Origin: Candidatus Avipropionibacterium avicola
GTDB lineage: Bacteria > Actinomycetota > Actinomycetes > Propionibacteriales > Propionibacteriaceae
Length of the DNA: 25,590 nucleotides
Assembly: GCA_018715445.1 (NCBI GenBank)
Contig: DVLP01000448.1
Coordinates: 1 to 25,590, forward strand
Direction: 5' to 3'
Part shown: positions 1 to 6,437 of the stretch, piece after piece
Position numbering within the stretch: the stretch's first letter is position 1
How the letters are laid out: each line of letters opens with the position of its first letter
The notes under the pieces: generated by a model
The model's input: only the letters and a program-made list of their open reading frames with translations
Databases searched by the model: none
What the model was told of the DNA's origin: nothing
Made by a program: the position numbers and the translations under genes

Positions 1-467
1 CCCGCGAGGACGTGCTGGCGGTACGCGAAGGGTTGGCCGACGGGACGATCGACATCGTGGCCACCGACCACGCACCCCACGCCCGCCACGACAAGGAGCA
101 CGCCTTCGCCGAAGCCGCGTTCGGGATGCTCGGGCTGGAGACCGCCCTGGGCGTGGTCGTCGAGACCATGGTGAGCAGTGGTCAGATCGACTGGCAGCGC
201 CTCGAACAGGCGATGGCGGTGACGCCGGCCCGGATCGGCCGGATCACCGACCAGGGCCAGCCGCTGAGTGTGGGTGCGCCGGCGAACGTGGTGCTGGTGG
301 ACCCGCAGCGACGCCGTACCGTCGACCGGGACGCGTCGGCCTCGCTGTCGCGCAACAATCCCTACCACGGCAGGGATCTGCCGGATCCCGTGGTGGCGAC
401 GTGGTGGCGCGGACGCGCCACCCATGGAGCTCAGGTGGCCCCGACCTCCGGCGCCTCGGGCAACTGA
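1..467 (+). CDS. pyrC: Dihydroorotase, C-terminal part (5' end outside window)
   Basis: This is the C-terminal part of a dihydroorotase, the zinc amidohydrolase that cyclises carbamoyl aspartate to dihydroorotate in cytosolic pyrimidine synthesis. The open frame already runs at base 3, so the start lies upstream of the window. Visible family features are ATDHAPH, which carries the catalytic Asp and the substrate-binding His region, then the F-G-M-L-G-LETAL stretch, the late NPA-like segment (TPARIGRI), and the closing beta-sandwich with G-x-PANVVLVDP and a N-N-P-Y-x-G-R motif before the end. That closing motif is typical of PyrC rather than allantoinase or hydantoinase, which are the alternatives. 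The 3' end overlaps the convergent mscS-like gene by 37 bases. The rest of a pyr operon would be expected upstream, but it is not visible. Confidence 0.9.
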   Translation, partial: REDVLAVREGLADGTIDIVATDHAPHARHDKEHAFAEAAFGMLGLETALGVVVETMVSSGQIDWQRLEQAMAVTPARIGRITDQGQPLSVGAPANVVLVDPQRRRTVDRDASASLSRNNPYHGRDLPDPVVATWWRGRATHGAQVAPTSGASGN

Positions 468-1038
468 TCCGGTCCACCCTGGCTGTAGTTGGTGACGCGC
501 AGCAGTTCACCGTTGCGCACCGCGACGACCGTGCCGTCGGTCAGCCGCAGCCGGGTGATGCGCAGGCCGACCTCGATCACCTGACCGCTGGCCGATCCGC
601 CACCCTCGAGCATCACCCAGTCCCCGACGCCGAGCTGGTCCTCGCTCAGCAGGAACACCCCGGACAGCAGGTCCTTGATGACGCTCTGCATCCCGAACGA
701 CAACATGGCCGCGACCAGGGAACTGCCCGCGATCAGTAGGTCACGTTGAAGTCGAGCTCGGCCAGCACGATCATCAGGGTGATCACCGCGAACATCCCGG
801 TGACGACGCTGCTGGCCAGGCTGGCGAGCGCGCCGAGGCGCTGACTGCGTCGTTGCGCCGATGCACCCTTGCGCGCGGCCGGGCGGGCGATCGCCAGCCG
901 GGCGGTGCGCCGGATCATGTGCACCACGAGCAGGCGCGCACCCACCGCCACCACGATGACGAACAGGATCCGCAGTGGCGTGTGGGTCAGCGCCTCGGCC
1001 AAGCTGGTGGGATACCAGCTCCCGGTGTCGAGGGGCAT
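431..1038 (-). pseudogene. Small MscS-type mechanosensitive channel, interrupted by a one-base frameshift
   Basis: This encodes a small-conductance mechanosensitive channel of the inner membrane, about 202 residues if repaired, with little after the beta domain. The N-terminal frame starts MPLDTGSW at 1038 and holds two hydrophobic segments (LRILFVIVVAVGARLLVVHM, then a second ending VLAELDFNVT) before a stop. The pore helix and beta domain lie in another frame: LLIAGSSLVAAMLSFGMQS, then the D-x-L-x-G-V-F-L-L-x-EDQ-x-G-VGD signature and VRNGELLRVTNYSQG. Restoring one base in the GG at 739-740 joins NVT to LLIAGSS with the family's exact spacing. The start codon shares one base with the osmC stop (TGATG), so translation is probably coupled. 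The break may be genuine or a sequencing error. Confidence 0.8.
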
Positions 1039-1466
1039 CAACTCGCCAGAGCGGCGTCCAGCGAGATCTCGACCCCGGCCAGGGCCTGCGAGACCGGGCA
1101 GTTCTGCTTGGCATCCTCGGCCGCAGCGGCGAAGTCCTCGGCGGAGATGCCGGGGATGCTGGCCCGCACGGTCAGGGTGATGCCGGTGATGCCCTGCCCG
1201 GGCTGGAAGGTGACCTCGGCGCGGGTGTCGACCGCGGTGGGCGGGGTGCCCGCCTTGGCCAGGCCGTTCGACAGGGCCATCGAGTAGCAGGTGGAGTGGG
1301 CGGCGGCGATGAGCTCCTCGGGGCTGGTCCGCCCGTTGGGCTCCTCGGCGCGCGACGGCCAGGTCACCGGGAACGTGCCGATCCCCGACGAGGCGAGGTC
1401 GACCGTGCCCTGGCCCTCCATCAGCGAACCTTCCCAGTGGGCGTTGGCAGTACGAGTGGTGGCCAC
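1038..1466 (-). CDS. OsmC/Ohr-family peroxiredoxin
   Basis: This is a 142-residue OsmC-family protein, a cytosolic thiol peroxidase that reduces organic hydroperoxides. The family's two redox cysteines are present: Cys60 in AAAHSTCYSMAL and Cys123 in QNCPVSQAL. Glu50 in SPEELIAAAH is also conserved. Length and residue pattern fit the OsmC subgroup better than Ohr. The start is GTG at 1466, because a strong Shine-Dalgarno (AGGAGGA, 1471-1477) sits four bases upstream and the N-terminus MATTRTANAHWEG matches the family. The gene ends on the first base of the mscS-like start. It is divergent from the haemoglobin gene, with 93 bases between the two starts. An imperfect palindrome at 1489-1507 in its leader could be an operator. 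Function is assigned by family; the physiological oxidant is inferred. Confidence 0.93.
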   Translation of the reverse strand: MATTRTANAHWEGSLMEGQGTVDLASSGIGTFPVTWPSRAEEPNGRTSPEELIAAAHSTCYSMALSNGLAKAGTPPTAVDTRAEVTFQPGQGITGITLTVRASIPGISAEDFAAAAEDAKQNCPVSQALAGVEISLDAALAS

Positions 1467-1488
1467 GATGTCCTCCTAGTGTTGAGTG

Positions 1489-1507
1489 GTCCGCACGGCG
1501 TACGGAC
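1489..1507. promoter_or_regulatory. Imperfect palindrome upstream of osmC
   Basis: The 19-base sequence has arms GTCCG and CGGAC and matches its own reverse complement at 16 of 19 positions. It lies between the OsmC Shine-Dalgarno and the divergent haemoglobin gene, so it is a candidate operator. No regulator is encoded nearby, and a G+C-rich palindrome of this size could be chance. Confidence 0.3.
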
Positions 1508-1559
1508 CTGTCAGGACCCATCCTGTCAAAGTCCACCACGGGTGGCACAATGGTCCGCG

Positions 1560-1997
1560 ATGTCGCAGCCACCAGAGTCCACCGAACAGGTCAGCTTCTA
1601 CGAGCTGGTCGGTGGCCACGAGACCTTCCACCGGCTGGTCCACCGCTTCTACCAGGGCGTGGCCGAGGACCCCGAGCTGCGGGCGATGTATCCCGAACAG
1701 GACCTGGGTCCGGCCGAGGACCGGCTGCGGATGTTCTTCGAGCAGTACTGGGGCGGCCCGACCACCTACAGCGAGCAGCGAGGCCATCCGCGCCTGCGGA
1801 TGCGCCACATGCCGTACCACATCGACGAGGCTGCCCGGGACCGCTGGCTGCACCACATGGAGGTCGCGGTCAACGAGCTCGAGCTCGACCCGGCAGCCCA
1901 CGACGTGCTGTGGGAGTACATGGTGCGGGTGGCGCACTTCATGGTCAACGCCCCGTCCGAGCCGAGCACCGGACCGGGCCTGACGATCACCGACTGA
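1560..1997 (+). CDS. glbO: Group II truncated haemoglobin (trHbO)
   Basis: This is a 145-residue group II truncated haemoglobin, a cytosolic haem protein linked in actinobacteria to oxygen binding and to nitric oxide or peroxide chemistry. Aligned by eye with Mycobacterium tuberculosis GlbO, all key residues are present: distal Tyr31 (B10), Tyr44 (CD1), proximal His83 (F8) in RMRHMPY, and Trp96 (G8) in RDRWLHH. The stretch EQYWGGPxTYSEQRGHPRLRMRH is almost invariant in the family. The ATG at 1560 has no Shine-Dalgarno. A weak -10-like CACAAT ends eight bases before it, with TGTCAA sixteen bases further up, so the mRNA may be leaderless. The 3' end overlaps the convergent thioesterase by 11 bases. 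Confidence 0.95.
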   Translation: MSQPPESTEQVSFYELVGGHETFHRLVHRFYQGVAEDPELRAMYPEQDLGPAEDRLRMFFEQYWGGPTTYSEQRGHPRLRMRHMPYHIDEAARDRWLHHMEVAVNELELDPAAHDVLWEYMVRVAHFMVNAPSEPSTGPGLTITD

Positions 1998-2808
1998 CCG
2001 GGCCCTGGTTGACCGTGGCCTGACTGACTGGGCGGGGACGTCCCTCGCGGTCGGTGCAGACCAGCACCGTGTCGGCCCGGGCGAAGACCGTGCCCTGCTG
2101 CGGATCGGCGATCTCGGCGGCCACCGTCACCGAGGTGCGGCCCTGCGCGACGACCCCGATCCGGACGGCGTAGGGCTCGCGGCGGTACGGCATCGGCCGG
2201 CGGTAGTCCATGTCCTGGCGGACCACCACCCACATCCCGTCCTCGGAGCTGAAGTCCTTGCTCAGGAAGGCGATCCGAGCCTGCTGGACGTACTCGAAGA
2301 ACTCGACATTGTTGACGTGGCCGTAGGCATCCAGGTCCGACCACCGTACGACCAGCTCCACCTCGGCCGGGTCGACGAGTTCGCCGCGAGCCAGGGTGCG
2401 CAAGGGCTCGTGGGGGTCGAGGTCGGCGACCAGATGGTGCCGCTCGGCCTCGGTGAGTCGTCGGATCCGCCCGGTGTCGAGGTCGTACCCGGTGACCACG
2501 GTCCGGGCCCGCCCCACCGCTCGGTCGTGGTGGCTGAGGTGGTAGCCGATCGAGAACCGGGCCGCCCCGACCTGGTCGACCCACAGCTCGATCCGCAACG
2601 GTTCGTCATCGGCGACGGTCGGGGCGAGGTACTCGATCTGGTGGGAGACCACGACCACGCCGTCGTCCAGCATCGGGGCCAATGGTCCCGACAGCAGGTA
2701 GTCGATCCGGGCCTCCTGCAGGTGGTCGACCCAGGCGACGTTGTTGACATGGCCCTGGGCGTCCATGTCGCCCCAGCGCAGCGGACAGTGGTAGACGTGG
2801 AGACTCAC
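1987..2808 (-). CDS. Tandem-hotdog acyl-CoA thioesterase
   Basis: The 273-residue protein contains two copies of the hotdog thioesterase fold. Each copy has the family's opening motif: RWGDMDAQGHVNNVAW near residue 11, and RWSDLDAYGHVNNVEFFEY about 155 residues later. The catalytic Asp and the HVNN turn are kept in both. FadM/YbgC-type enzymes hydrolyse acyl-CoA thioesters in the cytosol; the acyl chain used here cannot be read from sequence. GTG at 2808 is chosen because the protein then begins MSLHVYHCPLRWGD, and because a TAGACT hexamer lies exactly seven bases before it, which predicts a leaderless transcript. The gene is divergent from the flavoprotein gene and convergent with the haemoglobin gene. 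Confidence 0.9.
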   Translation of the reverse strand: MSLHVYHCPLRWGDMDAQGHVNNVAWVDHLQEARIDYLLSGPLAPMLDDGVVVVSHQIEYLAPTVADDEPLRIELWVDQVGAARFSIGYHLSHHDRAVGRARTVVTGYDLDTGRIRRLTEAERHHLVADLDPHEPLRTLARGELVDPAEVELVVRWSDLDAYGHVNNVEFFEYVQQARIAFLSKDFSSEDGMWVVVRQDMDYRRPMPYRREPYAVRIGVVAQGRTSVTVAAEIADPQQGTVFARADTVLVCTDREGRPRPVSQATVNQGPVSR

Positions 2809-2821
2809 CTGCAGGAGTCTA
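2809..2821 (-). promoter_or_regulatory. Leaderless-type -10 element before the thioesterase gene
   Basis: On the minus strand TAGACT (2821-2816) is followed by seven bases and then the GTG at 2808, so transcription would begin at or next to the start codon. No good -35 is seen. The extended octamer TAGACTCC recurs upstream of rhaI and the acyl-CoA synthetase gene. Confidence 0.55.
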
Positions 2822-2842
2822 GGACCTGAGGACGGTGTGACG

Positions 2843-4267
2843 ATGACGTACGACCATGACCTGATCGTGGTGGGCGGCGGACCGGCCGGCGAGAACGTGG
2901 CCGACCGTGCCGTCCAGGGCGGACTGACAGCGGTGATCGTGGAGTCCGAGCTGGTCGGGGGTGAGTGCTCCTACTGGGCCTGCATGCCCTCGAAGGCGCT
3001 GCTGCGCTCACCCCAAGCACTGCGCAGCGCCCAGCGGGTCGCCGGGGCATCGGCGGCGGTGACCGGTGAGCTCGACGTCGCCGCGGTGCTGGCGCGCCGC
3101 GATGCCTTCGCCTCCCGATGGTCGGACGAGTCCCAGGTCGGATGGCTGGACTCGGCCGGGATCGACCTGGTCCGGGGCCACGCTCGCCTCGTCGGCGAAC
3201 GCGAGGTGGGCGTCACCGACGCCGACGGAGCCGAACGGGTGCTGCGGGCCCGCCACGCGGTCGTGCTCAGCACCGGGAGCGAAGCCATGATCCCCGCGAT
3301 CGACGGGTTGGCCACGGCTGCCCCGTGGACCAGCAGGGAGGCGACCAGTGCCGCCCGGATCCCTGCCTCGCTGACGATCCTGGGCGGCGGCGTGGTCGGT
3401 GTCGAGATGGCCACCGCCCATGCCCAGCTCGGCTCGGAGGTCAGCCTGATCGCCCGGGGAGGACTGCTCGGGCCGATGGAACCCTTCGCCGGCGAGCTGG
3501 TCGCCGACGGGCTCGGCGAGCTCGGCGTCAGCGTCCGGACCGGGGTCGGGACCACTCGGGTGGAGCGCCAGGAGTCGGGGGTCGTCGTCGAGCTGGCCGA
3601 CGGCAGCTCCGTGCGGTCCGCTGAGCTGCTGGTGGCCACCGGGCGTCGGCCCCGGACGGCCGATCTGGGCCTGGAGGTGGTCGGGCTCGAGCCGGGGAGC
3701 TGGGTCCGCACCGACGACACCTTGCGGGTGCCGGGCCACGACTGGCTCTATGCCGTGGGCGATGTCAACGGTCGAGCACTGCTGACCCATCAGGGCAAGT
3801 ACCAGGGCCGTGCCGCCGGAGACGTGATCGTGGCCCGGGCCCGCGGCGAGCGGGTCGACGACCGGGCCTGGGGACGTCATGTGGCCACTGCCGACCACCG
3901 GGCGGTGCCTCAGATCGTGTTCAGCGAGCCGGAGGTGGCCTCGGTCGGACTGACCGCCGCGGCCGCAGAGCGGGCCGGGCACCGGGTGGTGGTGCTGGAT
4001 CACGACCTGGGCCGGATCGCCGGCGCGAGCCTGCGCGAGGACGGCTACTCCGGTCGGGCCCGGCTGGTGGTGGACGAGGACCGCGAGGTGGTGCTGGGAG
4101 CGACCCTGGTCGGCCCGGATGTCGCCGAACTGGTGCAGGCGGCCACCGTCGCCGTCGTGGCCGAGGTGCCGATCCCCCGGCTGTGGCATGCCGTCCCGGC
4201 CTATCCGAGCGTCAGTGAGATCTGGTTGCGCCTGCTGGAGGCCTGGTTCAGTCGATCCCGTGACTGA
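2843..4267 (+). CDS. FAD/NAD(P)-dependent disulfide oxidoreductase (dihydrolipoamide dehydrogenase/mercuric reductase-like)
   Basis: The protein has about 474 residues and belongs to the class I pyridine nucleotide-disulfide oxidoreductases. In order it shows the FAD Rossmann motif [12 protein letters not shown] (residues 9-20), the redox-active pair Cys42 and Cys47 in [13 protein letters not shown], the NAD(P) Rossmann [12 protein letters not shown], the second FAD motif YAVGDVNG, and a C-terminal dimerisation domain. The C-terminus reads [11 protein letters not shown] where dihydrolipoamide dehydrogenase has HAHPTLSE, so the usual catalytic base His appears to be Val. It is therefore probably not a standard Lpd, and its substrate is unknown. 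A GAGGA lies ten bases before ATG 2843; a GTG at 2837 is a possible alternative start. The 3' end overlaps the convergent mycothiol-type enzyme by 20 bases. Confidence 0.88.
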   Translation: MTYDHDLIVVGGGPAGENVADRAVQGGLTAVIVESELVGGECSYWACMPSKALLRSPQALRSAQRVAGASAAVTGELDVAAVLARRDAFASRWSDESQVGWLDSAGIDLVRGHARLVGEREVGVTDADGAERVLRARHAVVLSTGSEAMIPAIDGLATAAPWTSREATSAARIPASLTILGGGVVGVEMATAHAQLGSEVSLIARGGLLGPMEPFAGELVADGLGELGVSVRTGVGTTRVERQESGVVVELADGSSVRSAELLVATGRRPRTADLGLEVVGLEPGSWVRTDDTLRVPGHDWLYAVGDVNGRALLTHQGKYQGRAAGDVIVARARGERVDDRAWGRHVATADHRAVPQIVFSEPEVASVGLTAAAAERAGHRVVVLDHDLGRIAGASLREDGYSGRARLVVDEDREVVLGATLVGPDVAELVQAATVAVVAEVPIPRLWHAVPAYPSVSEIWLRLLEAWFSRSRD

Positions 4268-5030
4268 GCAGTCGGTCCAGGGCGCCCGCGGCCTGCTCAC
4301 TGCCCCGGACGGTCACGTCGGTGCCGCGGGTCCAGGCCCAGCGGGCGAGGTCGTCGATGGTGGCGGTGACCGTCCCGTCGGCCTCACCGGTCTCGGTGAG
4401 CACCGCCCGCGGCCAGTCGAAGGCCTCCCCCGAGTCCGGTCCGGTGCCGGTCCAGTGCCCGACGTCGAGCAGCCAACGTTGACCGGTGTCGGAGGCGAGA
4501 AGTTCCACCACCGCCAGGGACTCCCAGCTCGCCCAGTCCGGCAGCCAGGCCCACATCACCCGAAAGGCGTGCTCGATCGCCAGCGTCGCCACCTCGGGTT
4601 CGAGCGGGGTGACCGCGAGTCCGGCGGTGAGCTCGGCGTCGACCCGGTGCATGGTGGCCTCGCAGGTCTGCATCCGACGGGTGAAGCCGACGGTCTGGTC
4701 AGCACTCCACCAGCTCCAGCGTGGCTCGGCATCGTCCAACCGGGTCAGTTGGGCGGCCAGCTCGGTGGTGGCCTGCTCGCGCAGGGCCAAGGTGTCCCCG
4801 ATGGTGTCGGGACGGGCCGGTTTGGCCTGCTCGATCGCCTCGACGGCCTGCTCGTCGCGGGCATCGGAGGCCAGGATCGCCGACCAGAACAGGTGGACCT
4901 CGGTGAGGTGCCACAGCAGGTCGGCGGCATCCCAGTCCGGACAGGTGGGGACCTGCGCCTGTGGGTCGGTCGCCGCGAGGACGTCGGCGAAGAGATTCGA
5001 TTCATGTCTGATCACGGCGATGGGGTCCAT
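4248..5030 (-). CDS. Maleylpyruvate isomerase-family mycothiol-dependent enzyme
   Basis: The 260-residue protein has an N-terminal DinB-like metal-binding four-helix domain (MDMPI_N) and a C-terminal MDMPI-type domain. The metal site is readable: His41 in DLLWHLTEV, and the E-x3-H pair Glu124 and His128 in QTCEATMHRVDAE. The TCPDWDAADLLWHL opening is characteristic of actinobacterial members. The family uses mycothiol, the low-molecular-weight thiol of actinobacteria, for isomerisation, conjugation or detoxification. The actual substrate is not known, and no gentisate pathway genes are nearby. The gene begins 18 bases after rhaB, so it could be read with the rha operon, but a TAGGGT hexamer six bases before its ATG suggests its own leaderless promoter. 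Confidence 0.88.
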   Translation of the reverse strand: MDPIAVIRHESNLFADVLAATDPQAQVPTCPDWDAADLLWHLTEVHLFWSAILASDARDEQAVEAIEQAKPARPDTIGDTLALREQATTELAAQLTRLDDAEPRWSWWSADQTVGFTRRMQTCEATMHRVDAELTAGLAVTPLEPEVATLAIEHAFRVMWAWLPDWASWESLAVVELLASDTGQRWLLDVGHWTGTGPDSGEAFDWPRAVLTETGEADGTVTATIDDLARWAWTRGTDVTVRGSEQAAGALDRLLSHGID

Positions 5031-5042
5031 GGCCCGACCCTA
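5031..5042 (-). promoter_or_regulatory. Leaderless-type -10 element before the mycothiol-dependent enzyme gene
   Basis: TAGGGT (5042-5037 on the minus strand) is followed by six bases and the ATG at 5030, which places the likely transcription start on the start codon. There is no Shine-Dalgarno. It lies in the 18-base gap after rhaB and implies expression independent of rhamnose. Confidence 0.5.
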
Positions 5043-5048
5043 CGCCGC

Positions 5049-6434
5049 TCAGAACAGCGACCGCAGATCCATCAGGTCGCCGCTGACGAGACCGGCGGTA
5101 CGGGCCTGGACGGCCACATTGCCCAGCGCCGTCGCCTCCACCGGCCCGGCCTGCACCAGTAGTCCGGTGGCCCGGGCGGTCAGCTCGCAGAGCAGGGCGT
5201 TCTGTGAGCCACCGCCGACGATGTGGACCACCTCGACGGGTTGTCCGGACAGCTCGACCGCCTGGGCCAGGGTGCGGGCATAGCACTGGGCCAGCGAGTC
5301 CAGGATGCAGCGGGTGATCCCGGCCGGGTCCGCCGGGGCGCGGCGGCCCGAGGCTTCCACCGCGGCAGTGATCCGGGCGACCATGTCGCCGGGCGCGATG
5401 AAGGCCGGGTCGTCGACATCGATCGTCGGCCCGTTCGGACCGAGGGCCGCAGCCGCCTCGATCAGTTCGCCGATCTCGGTGGCCGCACCACCCCACTGCT
5501 GGCCCCACTCCTGACGACACTGCTCCAGCAGCCAGAGTCCGCCGACATTGCGCAGGTAGCGGGTCGTGCGGTCCACGCCCCCTTCGTTGGTGAAGTTCGC
5601 CGCGCGGCTGGCCTCGGAGAGCACGGGCGCCGCCAACTCCTGGCCGACCAGTGACCAGGTGCCCGAGGAGACATAGGCGAAGTTCTTCGTACGGGCAGGG
5701 GTCCCGACCACCGCCGAGGCGGTGTCGTGCGAGCCGACCGCGACCACCGGCACCGCCGGCAGGCCGAGCCCGGGTCGTACGGTCGCGATCGGGGTGCCGG
5801 GCTCGATGACCGGTGCCAGCAGGGACTCCTCGACGCCGATTGCGGCGAGCACCTCGGCTGACCACTGACCGGTGGTGGCGTCCAGCAGCCCGGTCGTGGA
5901 GGCATTGGTGGCCTCGGCCACCCGTTGCCCGGTGAGCCGCTCGGCCAACAGGTCGGGCAGCAGCAACAGGCACGCGGCCCGGTCCCATCGCGGCCCGCGA
6001 CGCTCGGCCGCCAGTTGGTAGACGGTGTTGAACGGCAGGAACTGCAGGCCGGTGATCTCGTACAGCCGTTGCGGTGGGATCGCGGCGTGCACCGCCGCGA
6101 TGACCTCATCGGTCCGGGAGTCGCGATAGCTGTACGGGGCACCGATCAGTGCGCCGTCAGCGTCGAGCAGTCCGTAGTCCACCGCCCAGGTGTCGATGCC
6201 GATGCTGATCACCTCGGGCCAGCGCTCGACGAGTCGACGCAGCCCCGTCAGGGTCTGGGTCCACAGTCGGTCGACATCCCAGTGCAGATGGCCGTCGAGC
6301 TCGATCGGGGCATTGTCGAAGCGATGGACCTCGACCAGCTCGATCCCATGCTTCGCCGTGTCCGAAACGATCCCGGCCATCACCCGGCCGCTGCTGGCGC
6401 CGATGTCGACGGCGGCGAAGACCTGCTCGGTCAT
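5049..6434 (-). CDS. rhaB: Rhamnulokinase
   Basis: This is a 461-residue FGGY-family sugar kinase that phosphorylates L-rhamnulose with ATP to L-rhamnulose-1-phosphate in the cytosol. The N-terminal ATPase-fold motif is AAVDIGASSGRVMAG (residues 7-21). The DTWAVDYGLL stretch (81-90) and the NTVYQL region are typical of rhamnulokinases rather than glycerol or xylulose kinases. The C-terminal phosphate motif is IVGGGSQNALLCELTA (GGGSQN at 407-412), followed by EATALGN. It is the third gene of the rha operon. Its ATG lies three bases after the stop of the aldolase/dehydrogenase and lacks a clear Shine-Dalgarno, so it is probably translated by coupling. Confidence 0.95.
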   Translation of the reverse strand: MTEQVFAAVDIGASSGRVMAGIVSDTAKHGIELVEVHRFDNAPIELDGHLHWDVDRLWTQTLTGLRRLVERWPEVISIGIDTWAVDYGLLDADGALIGAPYSYRDSRTDEVIAAVHAAIPPQRLYEITGLQFLPFNTVYQLAAERRGPRWDRAACLLLLPDLLAERLTGQRVAEATNASTTGLLDATTGQWSAEVLAAIGVEESLLAPVIEPGTPIATVRPGLGLPAVPVVAVGSHDTASAVVGTPARTKNFAYVSSGTWSLVGQELAAPVLSEASRAANFTNEGGVDRTTRYLRNVGGLWLLEQCRQEWGQQWGGAATEIGELIEAAAALGPNGPTIDVDDPAFIAPGDMVARITAAVEASGRRAPADPAGITRCILDSLAQCYARTLAQAVELSGQPVEVVHIVGGGSQNALLCELTARATGLLVQAGPVEATALGNVAVQARTAGLVSGDLMDLRSLF

Positions 6435-6437
6435 GGC

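Noticed and set aside
4981..5048. Mycothiol-dependent enzyme as a dedicated member of the rhamnose pathway
   Set aside because: It is only 18 bases after rhaB, but no rhamnose step needs such an enzyme, and its own leaderless-type promoter suggests separate expression.
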